NCBI GenBank assembly: GCA_900767645.1
Contig: CAAFZY010000008.1
Coordinates: forward strand, 1 to 31,065
From: Alphaproteobacteria bacterium
Lineage (GTDB): Bacteria; Pseudomonadota; Alphaproteobacteria; RF32; CAG-239
DNA length: 31,065 nt
Direction: 5' to 3'
Each line of letters opens with the position of its first letter. Position 1 is the first letter of the stretch. Made by a program: the position numbers and the translations under genes. The notes below the pieces were generated by a model. That model worked only from the letters and a program-made list of their open reading frames with translations, had not been told where the DNA came from and made no database searches. This document shows, one piece after another, positions 21,453 through 30,936 of the stretch.

Positions 21453-23654
21453 ATGGAAAACTTATTATCTAAAGAAGAAATGAACGCCGTTATTAACGGT
21501 GACCACGGCAATGTGTTTGCCGTACTCGGTATTCATCGTGATAAAGGTAGCAAAAATGTGTTTATCAGAGCCTATATGCCTAAAACCAACTCAATTGAAT
21601 TGTTAGATGAAAATAATAATTCTTTGGGTATGATGACTAAACTTGACAGCCGCGGTTTTTATCAAATTAATTTAGGCGCGATTGAAAACTTTAAATACAA
21701 GTTCAAAATTACCAATGACCAAAACAATGTGTATATCAAAGAAGATACTTACCGCTTTTTGCCGACTATCGGCGATATTGATGAGTATTTGTTTGCGGAA
21801 GGCAATCACCACGATATTTATAAAAAACTCGGCGCGCACGTTATGGAAATGGATGGCGTGAAAGGCGTGGGTTTTGCCGTGTGGGCGCCGAATGCCAAAC
21901 GAGTTTCGGTGGTAGGTAACTTTAATAACTGGGACGGTCGCGTCGATGTTATGCGCAAACATTTAAATTGCGGAATATGGGATATATTTATTCCGGAAAT
22001 CGGCGAAGGCGAAGTTTATAAATATGAAATCAAAACATGGGAAAATTATATTTTATGCAAGTCGGATCCGGTAGGCTTTTATGCTGAAAAGCGTCCGAAA
22101 ACAGCCTCGATTGTTTATGATATAAATCATTACGGTTGGAACGATTCAGAGTGGATGAAATACAGAGAATCATATAACAGTTTTGATAAACCGATTTCAA
22201 TTTATGAAGTCCATTTGGGTTCGTGGCGCCGCAAAGGTGATAACGGTGAAGAATATTTAACTTATCGTGAGTTTGCCGACAGATTGGTGCCGTATGTGGT
22301 AAATATGGGCTTTACTCATGTTGAATTTTTGCCGCTGTGCGAACACCCGCTTGACGCATCTTGGGGATATCAGGTGACCGGCTTGTTTGCGCCGACTTCA
22401 CGGTTCGGAACACCTGATGACTTCAGATATATGATTGATAAATTTCATCAGGCTAATATCGGCGTGATTATGGATTGGGTTCCGGCGCACTTCCCGAAAG
22501 ATGCGCACGGCTTGGTTGAGTTTGACGGCACGCACTTGTATGAACATGCCGACCCGCGCAAAGGCGAGCATAAAGATTGGGGCACTAAAATTTATAATTA
22601 CGGACGTACGGAAGTTTGCAATATTTTGTGCGCCAGCGCTCTATATTGGATGAAAGAATATCATATTGACGGTTTGCGTGTTGACGCGGTGGCCTCAATG
22701 CTTTATTTGGATTATTCGCGTAAACCGGGGGAATGGATACCCAATCAATACGGCGGCAATGAAAATTTGGAAGCAATCGCCTTTTTACGCAAGATGAACG
22801 AGCTTGTTTACGGTGAAAATAAAGGCGTGATGACTTGCGCGGAAGAATCTACCGCATGGCCGATGGTTTCACGTCCGACCTCAATGGGCGGTTTGGGCTT
22901 TGGCTACAAGTGGAATATGGGTTGGATGAATGATACTTTGCGTTATATCAGCCATGAGCCTATACATCGCAAATATCATCACGGGTTGTTGACTTTCGGG
23001 TTGCTTTATGCATTTAACGAAAACTTTATTTTGCCGATTTCGCATGATGAAGTGGTGCATGGCAAGGGTTCGATGCTCGGCAAAATGCCGGGGGACGAAT
23101 GGCAAAAGTTTGCCAACCTGCGCGCCTATTACGGCTTTATGTGGACTCACCCCGGCAAAAAATTGTTGTTTATGGGCTGTGAGTTCGGACAAGATTGGGA
23201 ATGGAATGCGGAAGAGAGTTTGCGTTGGCACTTGTTGCAATATCCGATGTATAAAGGTATGCAAAACTGCGTGCGTGATTTAAACTTAATGTATAAAGGC
23301 AATGCGCCGCTGTTTGAAGAAGACTTTGAATATAAAGGCTTTGAGTGGATTAATCACTCTGATTGCGATGACAGCGTGATTTCATTTATACGCAAGGCGC
23401 ACAACCCTGATGACTATTTGATTGTTATATGTAATTTTACGCCGGTGGTTCGTCGCAATTACCGCGTCGGGGTTAATGAAGGATGTCGCTATCAGGAAAT
23501 TTTTAACAGCGATGACACCAACTATTGGGGCAGCGGCGTTAAAAATGAAGGCTTGATGCAGGCGGAATTTCAAAATTGGAATATGAAACCTTTTTCAATT
23601 GAAGTTACATTGCCTCCGCTTTCAACCATAGTGATTAAACCGATAAGAAACTAG
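21453..23654 (+). CDS. glgB: GlgB, 1,4-alpha-glucan branching enzyme
   Basis: A 733-residue GH13 enzyme that introduces alpha-1,6 branches into glycogen. It has the N-terminal domain typical of longer GlgB proteins, then CBM48 ('GVGFAVWAPNAKRVSVVGNFNNWDGR'), then the catalytic barrel. The nucleophile is Asp411 in 'DGLRVDAVASM', the acid/base Glu464 in 'CAEESTAWP', and the conserved 'SHDEVVHGKGS' block is intact. The ribosome binding site is GGAGG. It heads a three-gene operon with glgX (9-nt gap) and malQ. glgA, glgC and glgP are not in the window. Confidence 0.95.
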   Translation: MENLLSKEEMNAVINGDHGNVFAVLGIHRDKGSKNVFIRAYMPKTNSIELLDENNNSLGMMTKLDSRGFYQINLGAIENFKYKFKITNDQNNVYIKEDTYRFLPTIGDIDEYLFAEGNHHDIYKKLGAHVMEMDGVKGVGFAVWAPNAKRVSVVGNFNNWDGRVDVMRKHLNCGIWDIFIPEIGEGEVYKYEIKTWENYILCKSDPVGFYAEKRPKTASIVYDINHYGWNDSEWMKYRESYNSFDKPISIYEVHLGSWRRKGDNGEEYLTYREFADRLVPYVVNMGFTHVEFLPLCEHPLDASWGYQVTGLFAPTSRFGTPDDFRYMIDKFHQANIGVIMDWVPAHFPKDAHGLVEFDGTHLYEHADPRKGEHKDWGTKIYNYGRTEVCNILCASALYWMKEYHIDGLRVDAVASMLYLDYSRKPGEWIPNQYGGNENLEAIAFLRKMNELVYGENKGVMTCAEESTAWPMVSRPTSMGGLGFGYKWNMGWMNDTLRYISHEPIHRKYHHGLLTFGLLYAFNENFILPISHDEVVHGKGSMLGKMPGDEWQKFANLRAYYGFMWTHPGKKLLFMGCEFGQDWEWNAEESLRWHLLQYPMYKGMQNCVRDLNLMYKGNAPLFEEDFEYKGFEWINHSDCDDSVISFIRKAHNPDDYLIVICNFTPVVRRNYRVGVNEGCRYQEIFNSDDTNYWGSGVKNEGLMQAEFQNWNMKPFSIEVTLPPLSTIVIKPIRN

Positions 23655-23663
23655 GAGATTAAA

Positions 23664-25736
23664 ATGGCGGTCGCTAAAATCAGCTCCGGAAAAGCTTATC
23701 CGCTGGGAGCGACTTATGACGAGAAAGGAGTGAATTTTGCATTGTTTTCCGCCAATGCCGAAAAGGTTGAACTTTGCTTATTTGATAAAACCGGCACAAA
23801 AGAGCTTACCCGCGTTGCCATTACTGAAAATGAACACAATATTTGGCACGTTTATTTGCACGGAATAGAACCGGGGCAGGTGTACGGATATCGTGTTTAC
23901 GGTCCGTACAAACCAACGGAAGGCAAACGTTTCAATCCGCATAAATTGTTGCTTGACCCGTATGCGCGTAAAGTTATCGGCGAACTGATTTGGCATAAGG
24001 CGATTTTCGGGTATGATTTAGACAGTCCCGATACCGATTTGTCATTTTCAACTTTAGACAGCGCTCCTTATGTGCCGAAGTCGGTGGTGGTGGCCAATAA
24101 TTTTGATTGGCAAGATGATAAGCGACCGGATTTTTCTTTTAACGAAAGCATTATTTATGAGTTGCATGTTAAAGGCTATACCATGTTGCATCCGCGGGTA
24201 GAAAATAAATGCCGCGGAAAATTTTCGGGACTTGCTTCAAAAAGCATAATCAACTACCTGAAATGGCTTGGTATAACCTCGCTGGAAATTTTGCCGGTTC
24301 AGGCTTTTTTCGGCAATAAAATAGGACGTGAAACTCGAAATTATTGGGGCTATGAATCGTTGCTGTTTTTTGCCCCCGAGCCATCATACTTATCTGCCGG
24401 CGAAATTGATGAGTTTAAGTCTATGGTGCAAAAACTTCATGCCAACGGGTTAGAAGTTTTGCTTGATGTGGTGTATAATCATACCGGCGAGGGTAATCAG
24501 TTCGGGCCGACGCTATGTTATCGCGGCATTGATAATGAAAGCTATTACACCTTAGATAAAAACAATAAGCGCTTTTATTATGACAGTACGGGGTGTGGCG
24601 CCTCATTTAATTTGCAAAACCCGAATGTGTTGACACTGGTTATGGATTCAATGCGCTATTGGGTCAATGAAATGCATGTCGACGGTTTCAGACTTGATTT
24701 AGCCACTTCGCTCAGTCGTGTTAATAGTGAATTTACGCAAAACAGCGGCTTTTTATTGGCAGCACGTCAAGATGAAACTTTGCGGCAGGTTAAATTGATT
24801 GCCGAGCCATGGGATGTAGGTATGGGCGGTTATCAAATCGGAGCGTTTCCGGCCGGTTGGGCGGAATGGAATGACCGCTTTCGCGATGTTGTAAGGCGTT
24901 TTTGGCGCGGCGATGAGCGACAAGTCGGCGAGTTTGCCAGCCGTGTTGCCGGTTCAAGCGATATATTCGGATATTATAACCGTAATTTGTGCAGCAGCGT
25001 AAATTTCGTGACCGCACATGACGGATTTAATCTGCGCGATTTGGTCAGCTATAATCAAAAACATAATGAAGCCAATGCCGAAAACAATCGTGACGGCAGC
25101 GATGCCAACTGGAGTTGGAATTCAGGTTTGGAAGGAAGCACTGAAGACGTTAAGGTTAATGAAAAACGTATGGTGCGCGCAAAGGCCTTACTTGCCACTC
25201 TGATGCTTTCATTCGGCATTCCGATGTTGTTTGCCGGTGATGAATTTGCCAATACTCAGTTTGGTAATAACAATCCGTACTGTCAAGATAATGTAATTAC
25301 ATGGCTGGTATGGGAAGCCATCAGCTTAAAAGACCGTAAGTTAGTACGTTATGTGCAAAATTTGATAAAACTGCGCAAGCGTTTGAATATTTTTAAGCGT
25401 AATCAATTTTTCAGCGGTAAAAGTACCGGACGCAGCTATTTTAAAGATTTGGCATGGTATACAGAACGAGGCACGGAATTTACCGCTGCCGATTGGAGCA
25501 CGGCCGAACGCAAATCGTTGGCATATGCGGCATACGGAAAAGGCAAGCTGTTGTTTACTATATTTAACGCCGTTGAACATAATACGGAATGGAAGTTGCC
25601 AATGCTTAAAAAGACCAAAAAATGGAAGGTTTTGTCAGATAGCTCGGGTAAACTTAAAGATAAAGAAAATATTACCGCTGGCGCGGTTATAAATATTCCG
25701 GCATGGTCGGTAACGGTAATAGAAGTAAGCATTTAA
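23664..25736 (+). CDS. glgX: GlgX, glycogen debranching enzyme
   Basis: A 690-residue GH13 isoamylase-type enzyme that removes alpha-1,6 branches from phosphorylase-trimmed glycogen. The N-terminal CBM48 is 'YPLGATYDEKGVNFALFSANAEKVELCLFD'. The catalytic barrel has 'DVVYNHTGEG', nucleophile Asp345 in 'DGFRLDLATS', acid/base Glu381 in 'IAEPWDVG' and the transition-state Asp in 'FVTAHDGFNL'. 'NQKHNEANAENNRDG' is typical of GlgX. It lies 9 nt after glgB with an AGGAG site and 17 nt before malQ. Confidence 0.95.
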   Translation: MAVAKISSGKAYPLGATYDEKGVNFALFSANAEKVELCLFDKTGTKELTRVAITENEHNIWHVYLHGIEPGQVYGYRVYGPYKPTEGKRFNPHKLLLDPYARKVIGELIWHKAIFGYDLDSPDTDLSFSTLDSAPYVPKSVVVANNFDWQDDKRPDFSFNESIIYELHVKGYTMLHPRVENKCRGKFSGLASKSIINYLKWLGITSLEILPVQAFFGNKIGRETRNYWGYESLLFFAPEPSYLSAGEIDEFKSMVQKLHANGLEVLLDVVYNHTGEGNQFGPTLCYRGIDNESYYTLDKNNKRFYYDSTGCGASFNLQNPNVLTLVMDSMRYWVNEMHVDGFRLDLATSLSRVNSEFTQNSGFLLAARQDETLRQVKLIAEPWDVGMGGYQIGAFPAGWAEWNDRFRDVVRRFWRGDERQVGEFASRVAGSSDIFGYYNRNLCSSVNFVTAHDGFNLRDLVSYNQKHNEANAENNRDGSDANWSWNSGLEGSTEDVKVNEKRMVRAKALLATLMLSFGIPMLFAGDEFANTQFGNNNPYCQDNVITWLVWEAISLKDRKLVRYVQNLIKLRKRLNIFKRNQFFSGKSTGRSYFKDLAWYTERGTEFTAADWSTAERKSLAYAAYGKGKLLFTIFNAVEHNTEWKLPMLKKTKKWKVLSDSSGKLKDKENITAGAVINIPAWSVTVIEVSI

Positions 25737-25753
25737 ACCGCTTAGGAGGAACT

Positions 25754-27880
25754 ATGAGCGATAATTTGAATTTGTTGGCGGATAAACTCGGCATAGCCAG
25801 ACATTTTTCCGATGCGGGTATGCATAAATGCGAATATGATGTAAGCGATGATATATTGAAGTTTTTTTGTAAAGAATACGGCTATAAGGCTGATACCGAT
25901 GAAGATGTTGAACAATCGCTTTGCCGTTTTGACAATGCTTCATGGAAAAAAACTCTACCGGCCATAATTATTTTGCGTCAAACAGATATGTCGTTTTATG
26001 CGGTACTGACCGCGACTCAACTAAGTCAAAAAATAACTTTGAGTATACAAACAGGGCAAGAACTTAATTTTGATGCGACTGAAAGCGCTGAGCAAAAAGA
26101 ATTTAACGGTAAAGAATACCGTAAAGTTAAAATCACATTGCGCGATTGCTTACCGTACGGGTATTATAATTTACAAATGAAGTACAGGGGCGGTATTGCT
26201 AAAGCCGTTTTGGCGGTGGTGCCGGATAAATGCTATACCACGGACGCGATTGAAAGCGGAAAATTATGGGGATACAGCTTACAGCTGTATGCCTTAAAAA
26301 GCAAACATAACTGGGGGGTCGGCGATTTTGGCGATTTGAAAACATTTGTTGATATGTGCGCTAAAAGCGGCGCCGATGTTATCGGTCTTAATCCTCTTAA
26401 TGTTTTGTTTCATGATTATCCGGAAAACGCCAGTCCGTATTCATCAGTCAGCAGGTTGTTTTTAAATCCGATTTATATTGACGTTACGGCGGTGCCAGAA
26501 TTTGAAAAGTGCGATAATGATTTGCTACGGGCAGAAATTGCCAAAGTAAAAAATACGGACTTAATTGACTATACCGCAGTATATAATCTTAAAATAAAAG
26601 TGCTGAAAAATTTGTTTGCAATCTTAAAGCAAAATGCCGCTTTTGCGCGACAGTTCGCTGATTTTAAACAAGAAAAAGCAACGGAACTGGACTTGTTTGC
26701 TACATTTCAGGCTTTATACAGTGAGCAGTCAAAAACCGTTTGGGGCGGCTGGCAAGCTTGGAGTAAAGAATTGCAAAATCCGGCGTCGCTTGCGGTGGCA
26801 AAGTTTAAAGCAGTGCATCAAGAGCAAATCGAGTTTTTTAAGTTTTTACAATTTGAAGCGGACAGGCAACTAAAAGCGGTTTATGATGAGGTAAAAAAAT
26901 GCGGTCTTAAAATCGGGCTTTACCGCGATTTACCGGTCGGAGTGTGTAAAGACAGCGCCGAATTATGGGCGGATAAATACGTGTTTATGGAAAAATCGGG
27001 CGCCGGAGCTCCGCCGGACGCGTTTTTTACGCTCGGGCAAAAATGGTGTTTGGGCGCGTTTAATCCGTATGAACTTAAGAACAGGGCTTATGAACCGTAT
27101 CTTAAAATATTGCGAGCAAACATGGCTTATGCCGGCGCTTTGCGGATTGATCACGTTATGGGATTGATGCGTCTGTTTATGATACCGGACGATAAACAAA
27201 ACGGCACTTATATTTATTATAACTTTGATGATATGTTGGGACTTTTGGCGCTGGAGAGCCATTTGCACAAATGCGCGGTTGTCGGCGAGAGTATCGGCAA
27301 TGTGCCTGACGGATTTTTAGACAAGCTCAGAGCGCATAATATATATTCAATCAGCGTATTATGGTCGGAGCGATGGAACGGCGGGTACGGCGATTTTAAG
27401 ATGTCTTCCGATTATCCTGCCAATGTTTTTGTTTCAGTCGGAACTCATGATATGCAACCGCTTAAAATGTGGTGGTTCGGATATGATATTGAACTCAAAC
27501 GCAAACTTAATATGATTGATGACAATGAGCGCATAGCTTCATATAAATTGCGTGAAGGTGATCGATACAAGCTTTTGGCAGCGCTTGATTTTAATCAGGT
27601 TTGGCCGCAAGATAAGCTCCGTAAAGCCGATTATTTATATGGCGAAGGATATCCGGAAGGTATTGAAGAAGCGCTGCATAAGCTTTTGGCCAAAACTCCG
27701 TGCAAAGTTGTTATGTTGCAGCTTGAAGATGTTTTTGAAGTGGCGGAATTGCAAAATCTGCCGGGGACTGACCGTGAAACGTATCCGAACTGGCGGCATC
27801 GTTTGCCGATAAATTTGGAAGATATGGAAAGCTCGGAAGCGTATTGGCGCAATATTAACGCGGTTAAAAGCGCGCGCTGA
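25754..27880 (+). CDS. malQ: MalQ, 4-alpha-glucanotransferase (amylomaltase)
   Basis: A 708-residue GH77 enzyme that disproportionates maltodextrins released by glycogen debranching. It has an N-terminal extension like E. coli MalQ, then 'WGVGDFGDLKTFVD', 'NPLNVLFHDYPENASPYSSVSRLFLNP', 'GLYRDLPVGVCKDSAELW', nucleophile Asp466 in 'ALRIDHVMGL', acid/base Glu512 in 'VVGESIG' and 'GTHDMQPL'. An upstream in-frame ATG overlaps glgX, but the ATG at 25754 follows AGGAGG by 4 nt and is the start. It ends 3 nt before the convergent trmJ. Confidence 0.95.
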   Translation: MSDNLNLLADKLGIARHFSDAGMHKCEYDVSDDILKFFCKEYGYKADTDEDVEQSLCRFDNASWKKTLPAIIILRQTDMSFYAVLTATQLSQKITLSIQTGQELNFDATESAEQKEFNGKEYRKVKITLRDCLPYGYYNLQMKYRGGIAKAVLAVVPDKCYTTDAIESGKLWGYSLQLYALKSKHNWGVGDFGDLKTFVDMCAKSGADVIGLNPLNVLFHDYPENASPYSSVSRLFLNPIYIDVTAVPEFEKCDNDLLRAEIAKVKNTDLIDYTAVYNLKIKVLKNLFAILKQNAAFARQFADFKQEKATELDLFATFQALYSEQSKTVWGGWQAWSKELQNPASLAVAKFKAVHQEQIEFFKFLQFEADRQLKAVYDEVKKCGLKIGLYRDLPVGVCKDSAELWADKYVFMEKSGAGAPPDAFFTLGQKWCLGAFNPYELKNRAYEPYLKILRANMAYAGALRIDHVMGLMRLFMIPDDKQNGTYIYYNFDDMLGLLALESHLHKCAVVGESIGNVPDGFLDKLRAHNIYSISVLWSERWNGGYGDFKMSSDYPANVFVSVGTHDMQPLKMWWFGYDIELKRKLNMIDDNERIASYKLREGDRYKLLAALDFNQVWPQDKLRKADYLYGEGYPEGIEEALHKLLAKTPCKVVMLQLEDVFEVAELQNLPGTDRETYPNWRHRLPINLEDMESSEAYWRNINAVKSAR

Positions 27881-27883
27881 TTT

Positions 27884-28618
27884 TTACTTTTTGCGCAGGT
27901 AACGGATTATGCCGTACAAGGTGTTTATGTCTTGTTCGGTTAAGTTACTGCGGGTAAAAATATTATGCAGATTGCGGAGCAGAGTAGGGCGCTTTTCTTC
28001 ATCTTGCAGATTCTTAAAATCTTGCAATTCATGCTCCAAAAAAGCAAAAAAGTTTGTCAGTTGCTCTTTATTTGCCAGATGAGTAGCGTTGGTAATAAAC
28101 TGCATTGCAGGCACGTTGATGGTGCTTTTGTACCATTCGTAACCGACCAATAACACGGCTTGCGATAAATTTAACGAGCAGTGTTTGGGGTTAAGCGGAA
28201 TTTCAATAACGGCATCAGCTATTGATACGTCATTATTTTCAAGTCCGGTGCGTTCGGGGCCGAACATAATGCCGCAGTTGTTGCCGGAGTTAAGCAGGTT
28301 GTGCACCGGCTTCATAACTGTTTCAGCCGTATAAATGGTTTTTATTTGATTGCGGCGGCGTGCGGTGGTGGCGTATACGGCATTTAAGTCGGCAATCGCG
28401 TCTTGTACGGAAGCATATACAGCGGCGTTTTGCAAAATTTCATCAGCGCCGGAAGATGCGGCAATTGCCTTAGCGGAAAGATGATTTTCACGCGGGGTGA
28501 CAAGTCGTAAATGAGTTAAACCGCAATTCATCATGGCGCGAGCTGTCATGCCGATGTTTTCGGCAAGTTGCGGGCACACTAAAATAATCGCCGGTTGCGA
28601 ATCGGATAATATTGTCAT
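27884..28618 (-). CDS. trmJ: TrmJ-like tRNA (Cm32/Um32) 2'-O-methyltransferase
   Basis: A 244-residue SPOUT-class methyltransferase. Motif 1 is 'PAIILVCPQLAENIGMTARAMMNCGLTHLRLVTP', motif 2 'GIMFGPERTGLENNDV' and motif 3 'IEIPLNPKHCSLNLSQAVLLVGYEWY', which form the knotted SAM site. This is the family of E. coli TrmJ, which methylates the ribose of position 32 in the anticodon loop. The C-terminal helical region matches the family. It is convergent with malQ and lies 4 nt downstream of the secreted gene at 29240, so those two share a transcript. Confidence 0.9.
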   Translation of the reverse strand: MTILSDSQPAIILVCPQLAENIGMTARAMMNCGLTHLRLVTPRENHLSAKAIAASSGADEILQNAAVYASVQDAIADLNAVYATTARRRNQIKTIYTAETVMKPVHNLLNSGNNCGIMFGPERTGLENNDVSIADAVIEIPLNPKHCSLNLSQAVLLVGYEWYKSTINVPAMQFITNATHLANKEQLTNFFAFLEHELQDFKNLQDEEKRPTLLRNLHNIFTRSNLTEQDINTLYGIIRYLRKK

Positions 28619-28622
28619 ATTT

Positions 28623-29240
28623 TTAGTCGGTTCCTAAAATATCCATGGAGTTAAACAAAACATTGTTAAAGTCAAGTTCGGTATAATTTTCCATAATGTT
28701 GTATACGTTCATAAACATCAGGCTCAGCGGATCTTTTGCGGTGCTGTTTGTAACGTCGTCCAAGCTTTGGTGCAGGGTGGCTTTATAGTCAGATGCCATA
28801 TTTTTAACTTTGCTGTCATAAGAGGCCGGAATTTTGTAGCCCATTTTTCGTAAATGATTGAGCATAACAATCATATTATGGCGGTTTACTTCCGGAGCTA
28901 TCATTTCTTGTCCCATAGCGGTGGTGTAGGTGGTGCCTTCGCCGATGTAATTTAATTTACCGTGCTGACCGCTTCCTCTCCAGGTACGAACTCCGCTGCG
29001 GTCGCGGGCGCGAGCCCACGGGTCAACCGGAAGAATATTGCCGCCGGTGGGGCCGTTGCCGTATACAGGAGCATTAACCACGTCGGCGCCGTTGGTTCCG
29101 TTGCCGGCAGTGTCGCCAAAATAGCCGTCATTGGGTTTCGGAGGCTGTACCGTCCACGGATTGGCCGGAAGCTGCGCCCAAGCAACGCTTGCGGTAAATA
29201 CAATTCCTAAAATTGCAGATAGGCGGAAAATTTTTAACAT
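28623..29240 (-). CDS. Secreted protein of unknown function
   Basis: A 205-residue exported protein with a signal peptide (cleavage near 'AWAQLP', about residues 19-21). A Gly/Asn/Pro-rich stretch (about residues 22-80) is followed by a helical C-terminal half ('APEVNRHNMIVMLNHLRKMGYKIP'). No cysteines. No family recognised. The frame opens 6 codons upstream, but the ATG at 29240 follows AAGGAG by 6 nt and starts the signal peptide. It precedes trmJ by 4 nt, an odd pairing of an envelope protein with a tRNA enzyme. Confidence 0.65.
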   Translation of the reverse strand: MLKIFRLSAILGIVFTASVAWAQLPANPWTVQPPKPNDGYFGDTAGNGTNGADVVNAPVYGNGPTGGNILPVDPWARARDRSGVRTWRGSGQHGKLNYIGEGTTYTTAMGQEMIAPEVNRHNMIVMLNHLRKMGYKIPASYDSKVKNMASDYKATLHQSLDDVTNSTAKDPLSLMFMNVYNIMENYTELDFNNVLFNSMDILGTD

Positions 29241-29325
29241 GGCGCTCTCCTTAGTCAAACTTTTTCAAATTAGTTATATACTAACATAGTTTTTAATAAA
29301 AATACAGTTACATTATTGTGTCATT

Positions 29326-30006
29326 TTATTTTTTGTTTTGCAACTCGTTAATTTGGTTTTGCAACAAGCCGAGTTCTTTTTTTAAGTTTTCAATATCGGT
29401 AAGCAACGGGTCGGAAGCTTCTTTATCGACGGCATAAGCGTAAAAAGTTTTATTTTCGGCTTTGTGTTTTTCGACTTTATGCGCCGGAACACCGACTACG
29501 GTTTCATTTGCGGCAACATCTTTTAATACAACGGCATTAGAACCGATTTTTACATTATTGCCGATTTTTATCGGCCCTAAAACTTGCGCTCCCGAGCCGA
29601 TAATTACACCATTTCCGATGGTGGGGTGGCGTTTGGTCATAACTTTGCCGTTTTTATCAAAAACAGTGGTGCCGCCAAGCGTTACGCCGTGGTACATGGT
29701 AACATTATCGCCGATTTCGGAAGTTTCACCGATAACGACACCCATGCCGTGGTCAATGAAAAATCCGGCGCCGATTTTAGCAGCGGGGTGAATTTCAACT
29801 CCGGTTAAAAAACGCGCCACCTGTGATAAAAAGCGCGCAGTCAGTTTCAGTTTTTTTTGCCAAAGCAGATGATTAAAACGGTAGGCGACAATGGCATGAA
29901 AACCTGATGAAAGCAATGCCGCCGCAAAGCGTGAAGATGTGGCCGGATCACGGGCAATAACCGCGTCTAAATCAGCTAAAATTAAAGACTTGTTTTTTCG
30001 TTTCAT
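29326..30006 (-). CDS. cysE: CysE/EpsC, serine O-acetyltransferase
   Basis: A 226-residue hexapeptide-repeat acetyltransferase making O-acetylserine from serine and acetyl-CoA, the step before cysteine synthase. The helical N-terminal part is short, as in the EpsC-type family. The left-handed beta-helix starts near 'GVEIHPAAKIGAGFFIDHGMGVVIGETSEIGDNVTMYHGVTLGG', with the catalytic 'DHG' and 'HGVTLGG' motifs. The loop 'KRHPTIGNGVIIGSGAQVLGPIKIG' and 'VVGVPAH' complete the fold. A coiled-coil tail of about 30 residues ends it. No cysK gene is adjacent. Confidence 0.95.
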   Translation of the reverse strand: MKRKNKSLILADLDAVIARDPATSSRFAAALLSSGFHAIVAYRFNHLLWQKKLKLTARFLSQVARFLTGVEIHPAAKIGAGFFIDHGMGVVIGETSEIGDNVTMYHGVTLGGTTVFDKNGKVMTKRHPTIGNGVIIGSGAQVLGPIKIGNNVKIGSNAVVLKDVAANETVVGVPAHKVEKHKAENKTFYAYAVDKEASDPLLTDIENLKKELGLLQNQINELQNKK

Positions 30007-30098
30007 TTTATGCTATATTCCTCAACAATATTAATAATTTATTATCTTTAAGCTGATAATATAACTAAAAAGTAAATTTACAATAAAGAGAATTGCAG

Positions 30099-30857
30099 AT
30101 GGTAGAAATTTTATTTAACGGACATGCCGGCCGCTTGGAAGGTCGTTATCACAAAAGCGAGAAGCCCGATGCGCCTGTGGCTTTAATTTTACACCCGCAC
30201 CCGCAATACGGCGGAACTATGAACAACAAGGTTGTATACAGTTTGTTCAGTTGTTTTAAAGATTTGGGTTTTTCGGTTTTGCGCTTTAACTTCAGAAGCG
30301 TCGGTCGTTCGCAAGGAAAATTTGAAGACGGTCCAGGAGAACTTGCCGATGCTACCACCGCTTTGGATTGGTTGCAACAAAATAATCCCGATGCGCGGCA
30401 GTGCTGGATTGCCGGTTATTCGTTCGGAGCATGGATTGCTTTGCAACTGTTAATGCGCAGACCTGATATTAATAATTTTATTGCCGTTTCACCTCCGGCT
30501 AATGAAAAAGATTTTGCCTTTTTGGCGCCGTGTCCGGCTTCGGGCTTAATTGTGCAGGGCGAGGCCGATGAAATTGTTAATCCGCATCAGGTGGCAACGC
30601 TTGCCAAGCGGCTTAATATGCAACGCAATATTTCAGTCGATTTTGCGATGATTGAAGGCGCCGACCATATGTATAATAATCGTTTGGTTGAATTATATAA
30701 GGTTGCCGGAAATTATGTTTTAGATGTAATGAATCGCAAATCACCGCTCAAAAAACGCCGCGGCCGTCGTCGGAAAGAAACGGAAGATGAAACCTTGCTG
30801 TTGGAAGACGATACCATTGTTGATACCGCAGATGATGATTTAGGCGATGAAGAATAG
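30099..30857 (+). CDS. Alpha/beta hydrolase
   Basis: A 252-residue cytoplasmic hydrolase of the family with an N-terminal 'VALILHPHPQYGGTMNNKVV' motif. The nucleophile is Ser108 in 'GYSFGAW', with Asp157 in 'GEADEIV' and His190 in 'GADHMYNN'. The substrate is unknown. A tail of about 40 residues, first basic ('KKRRGRRRK') then strongly acidic, is added after the fold; it may mediate binding to nucleic acid or protein. A TTG two codons upstream also opens the frame, but the ATG at 30099 with an AAAGAG site is preferred. A terminator follows. Confidence 0.85.
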   Translation: MVEILFNGHAGRLEGRYHKSEKPDAPVALILHPHPQYGGTMNNKVVYSLFSCFKDLGFSVLRFNFRSVGRSQGKFEDGPGELADATTALDWLQQNNPDARQCWIAGYSFGAWIALQLLMRRPDINNFIAVSPPANEKDFAFLAPCPASGLIVQGEADEIVNPHQVATLAKRLNMQRNISVDFAMIEGADHMYNNRLVELYKVAGNYVLDVMNRKSPLKKRRGRRRKETEDETLLLEDDTIVDTADDDLGDEE

Positions 30858-30879
30858 AATTTAAGGTCGTGATTTTATT

Positions 30880-30918
30880 AAACAGGTGTTTGCAATAAAG
30901 CAAGCACCTGTTTTTGTA
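30880..30918 (+). terminator. Strong intrinsic terminator after the hydrolase gene
   Basis: A 14-bp stem (30880-30893 with 30900-30913, one G-T pair) with a 6-nt loop and five T's. Confidence 0.9.
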
Positions 30919-30924
30919 TATATC

Positions 30925-30936
30925 CGAATCGATTCG
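30925..30936. other. 12-bp palindrome with two adjacent GANTC sites
   Basis: CGAATCGATTCG is a perfect palindrome containing GAATC and GATTC side by side, both targets of the alphaproteobacterial CcrM methylase. It lies past the terminator in 30919-31065, where no gene is seen. Confidence 0.4.

Noticed and set aside
21453..27880. Glycogen operon as an unusual system
   Set aside because: glgB, glgX and malQ have intact catalytic residues, normal lengths and a normal operon order; nothing beyond the absence of glgA, glgC and glgP from this window stands out.
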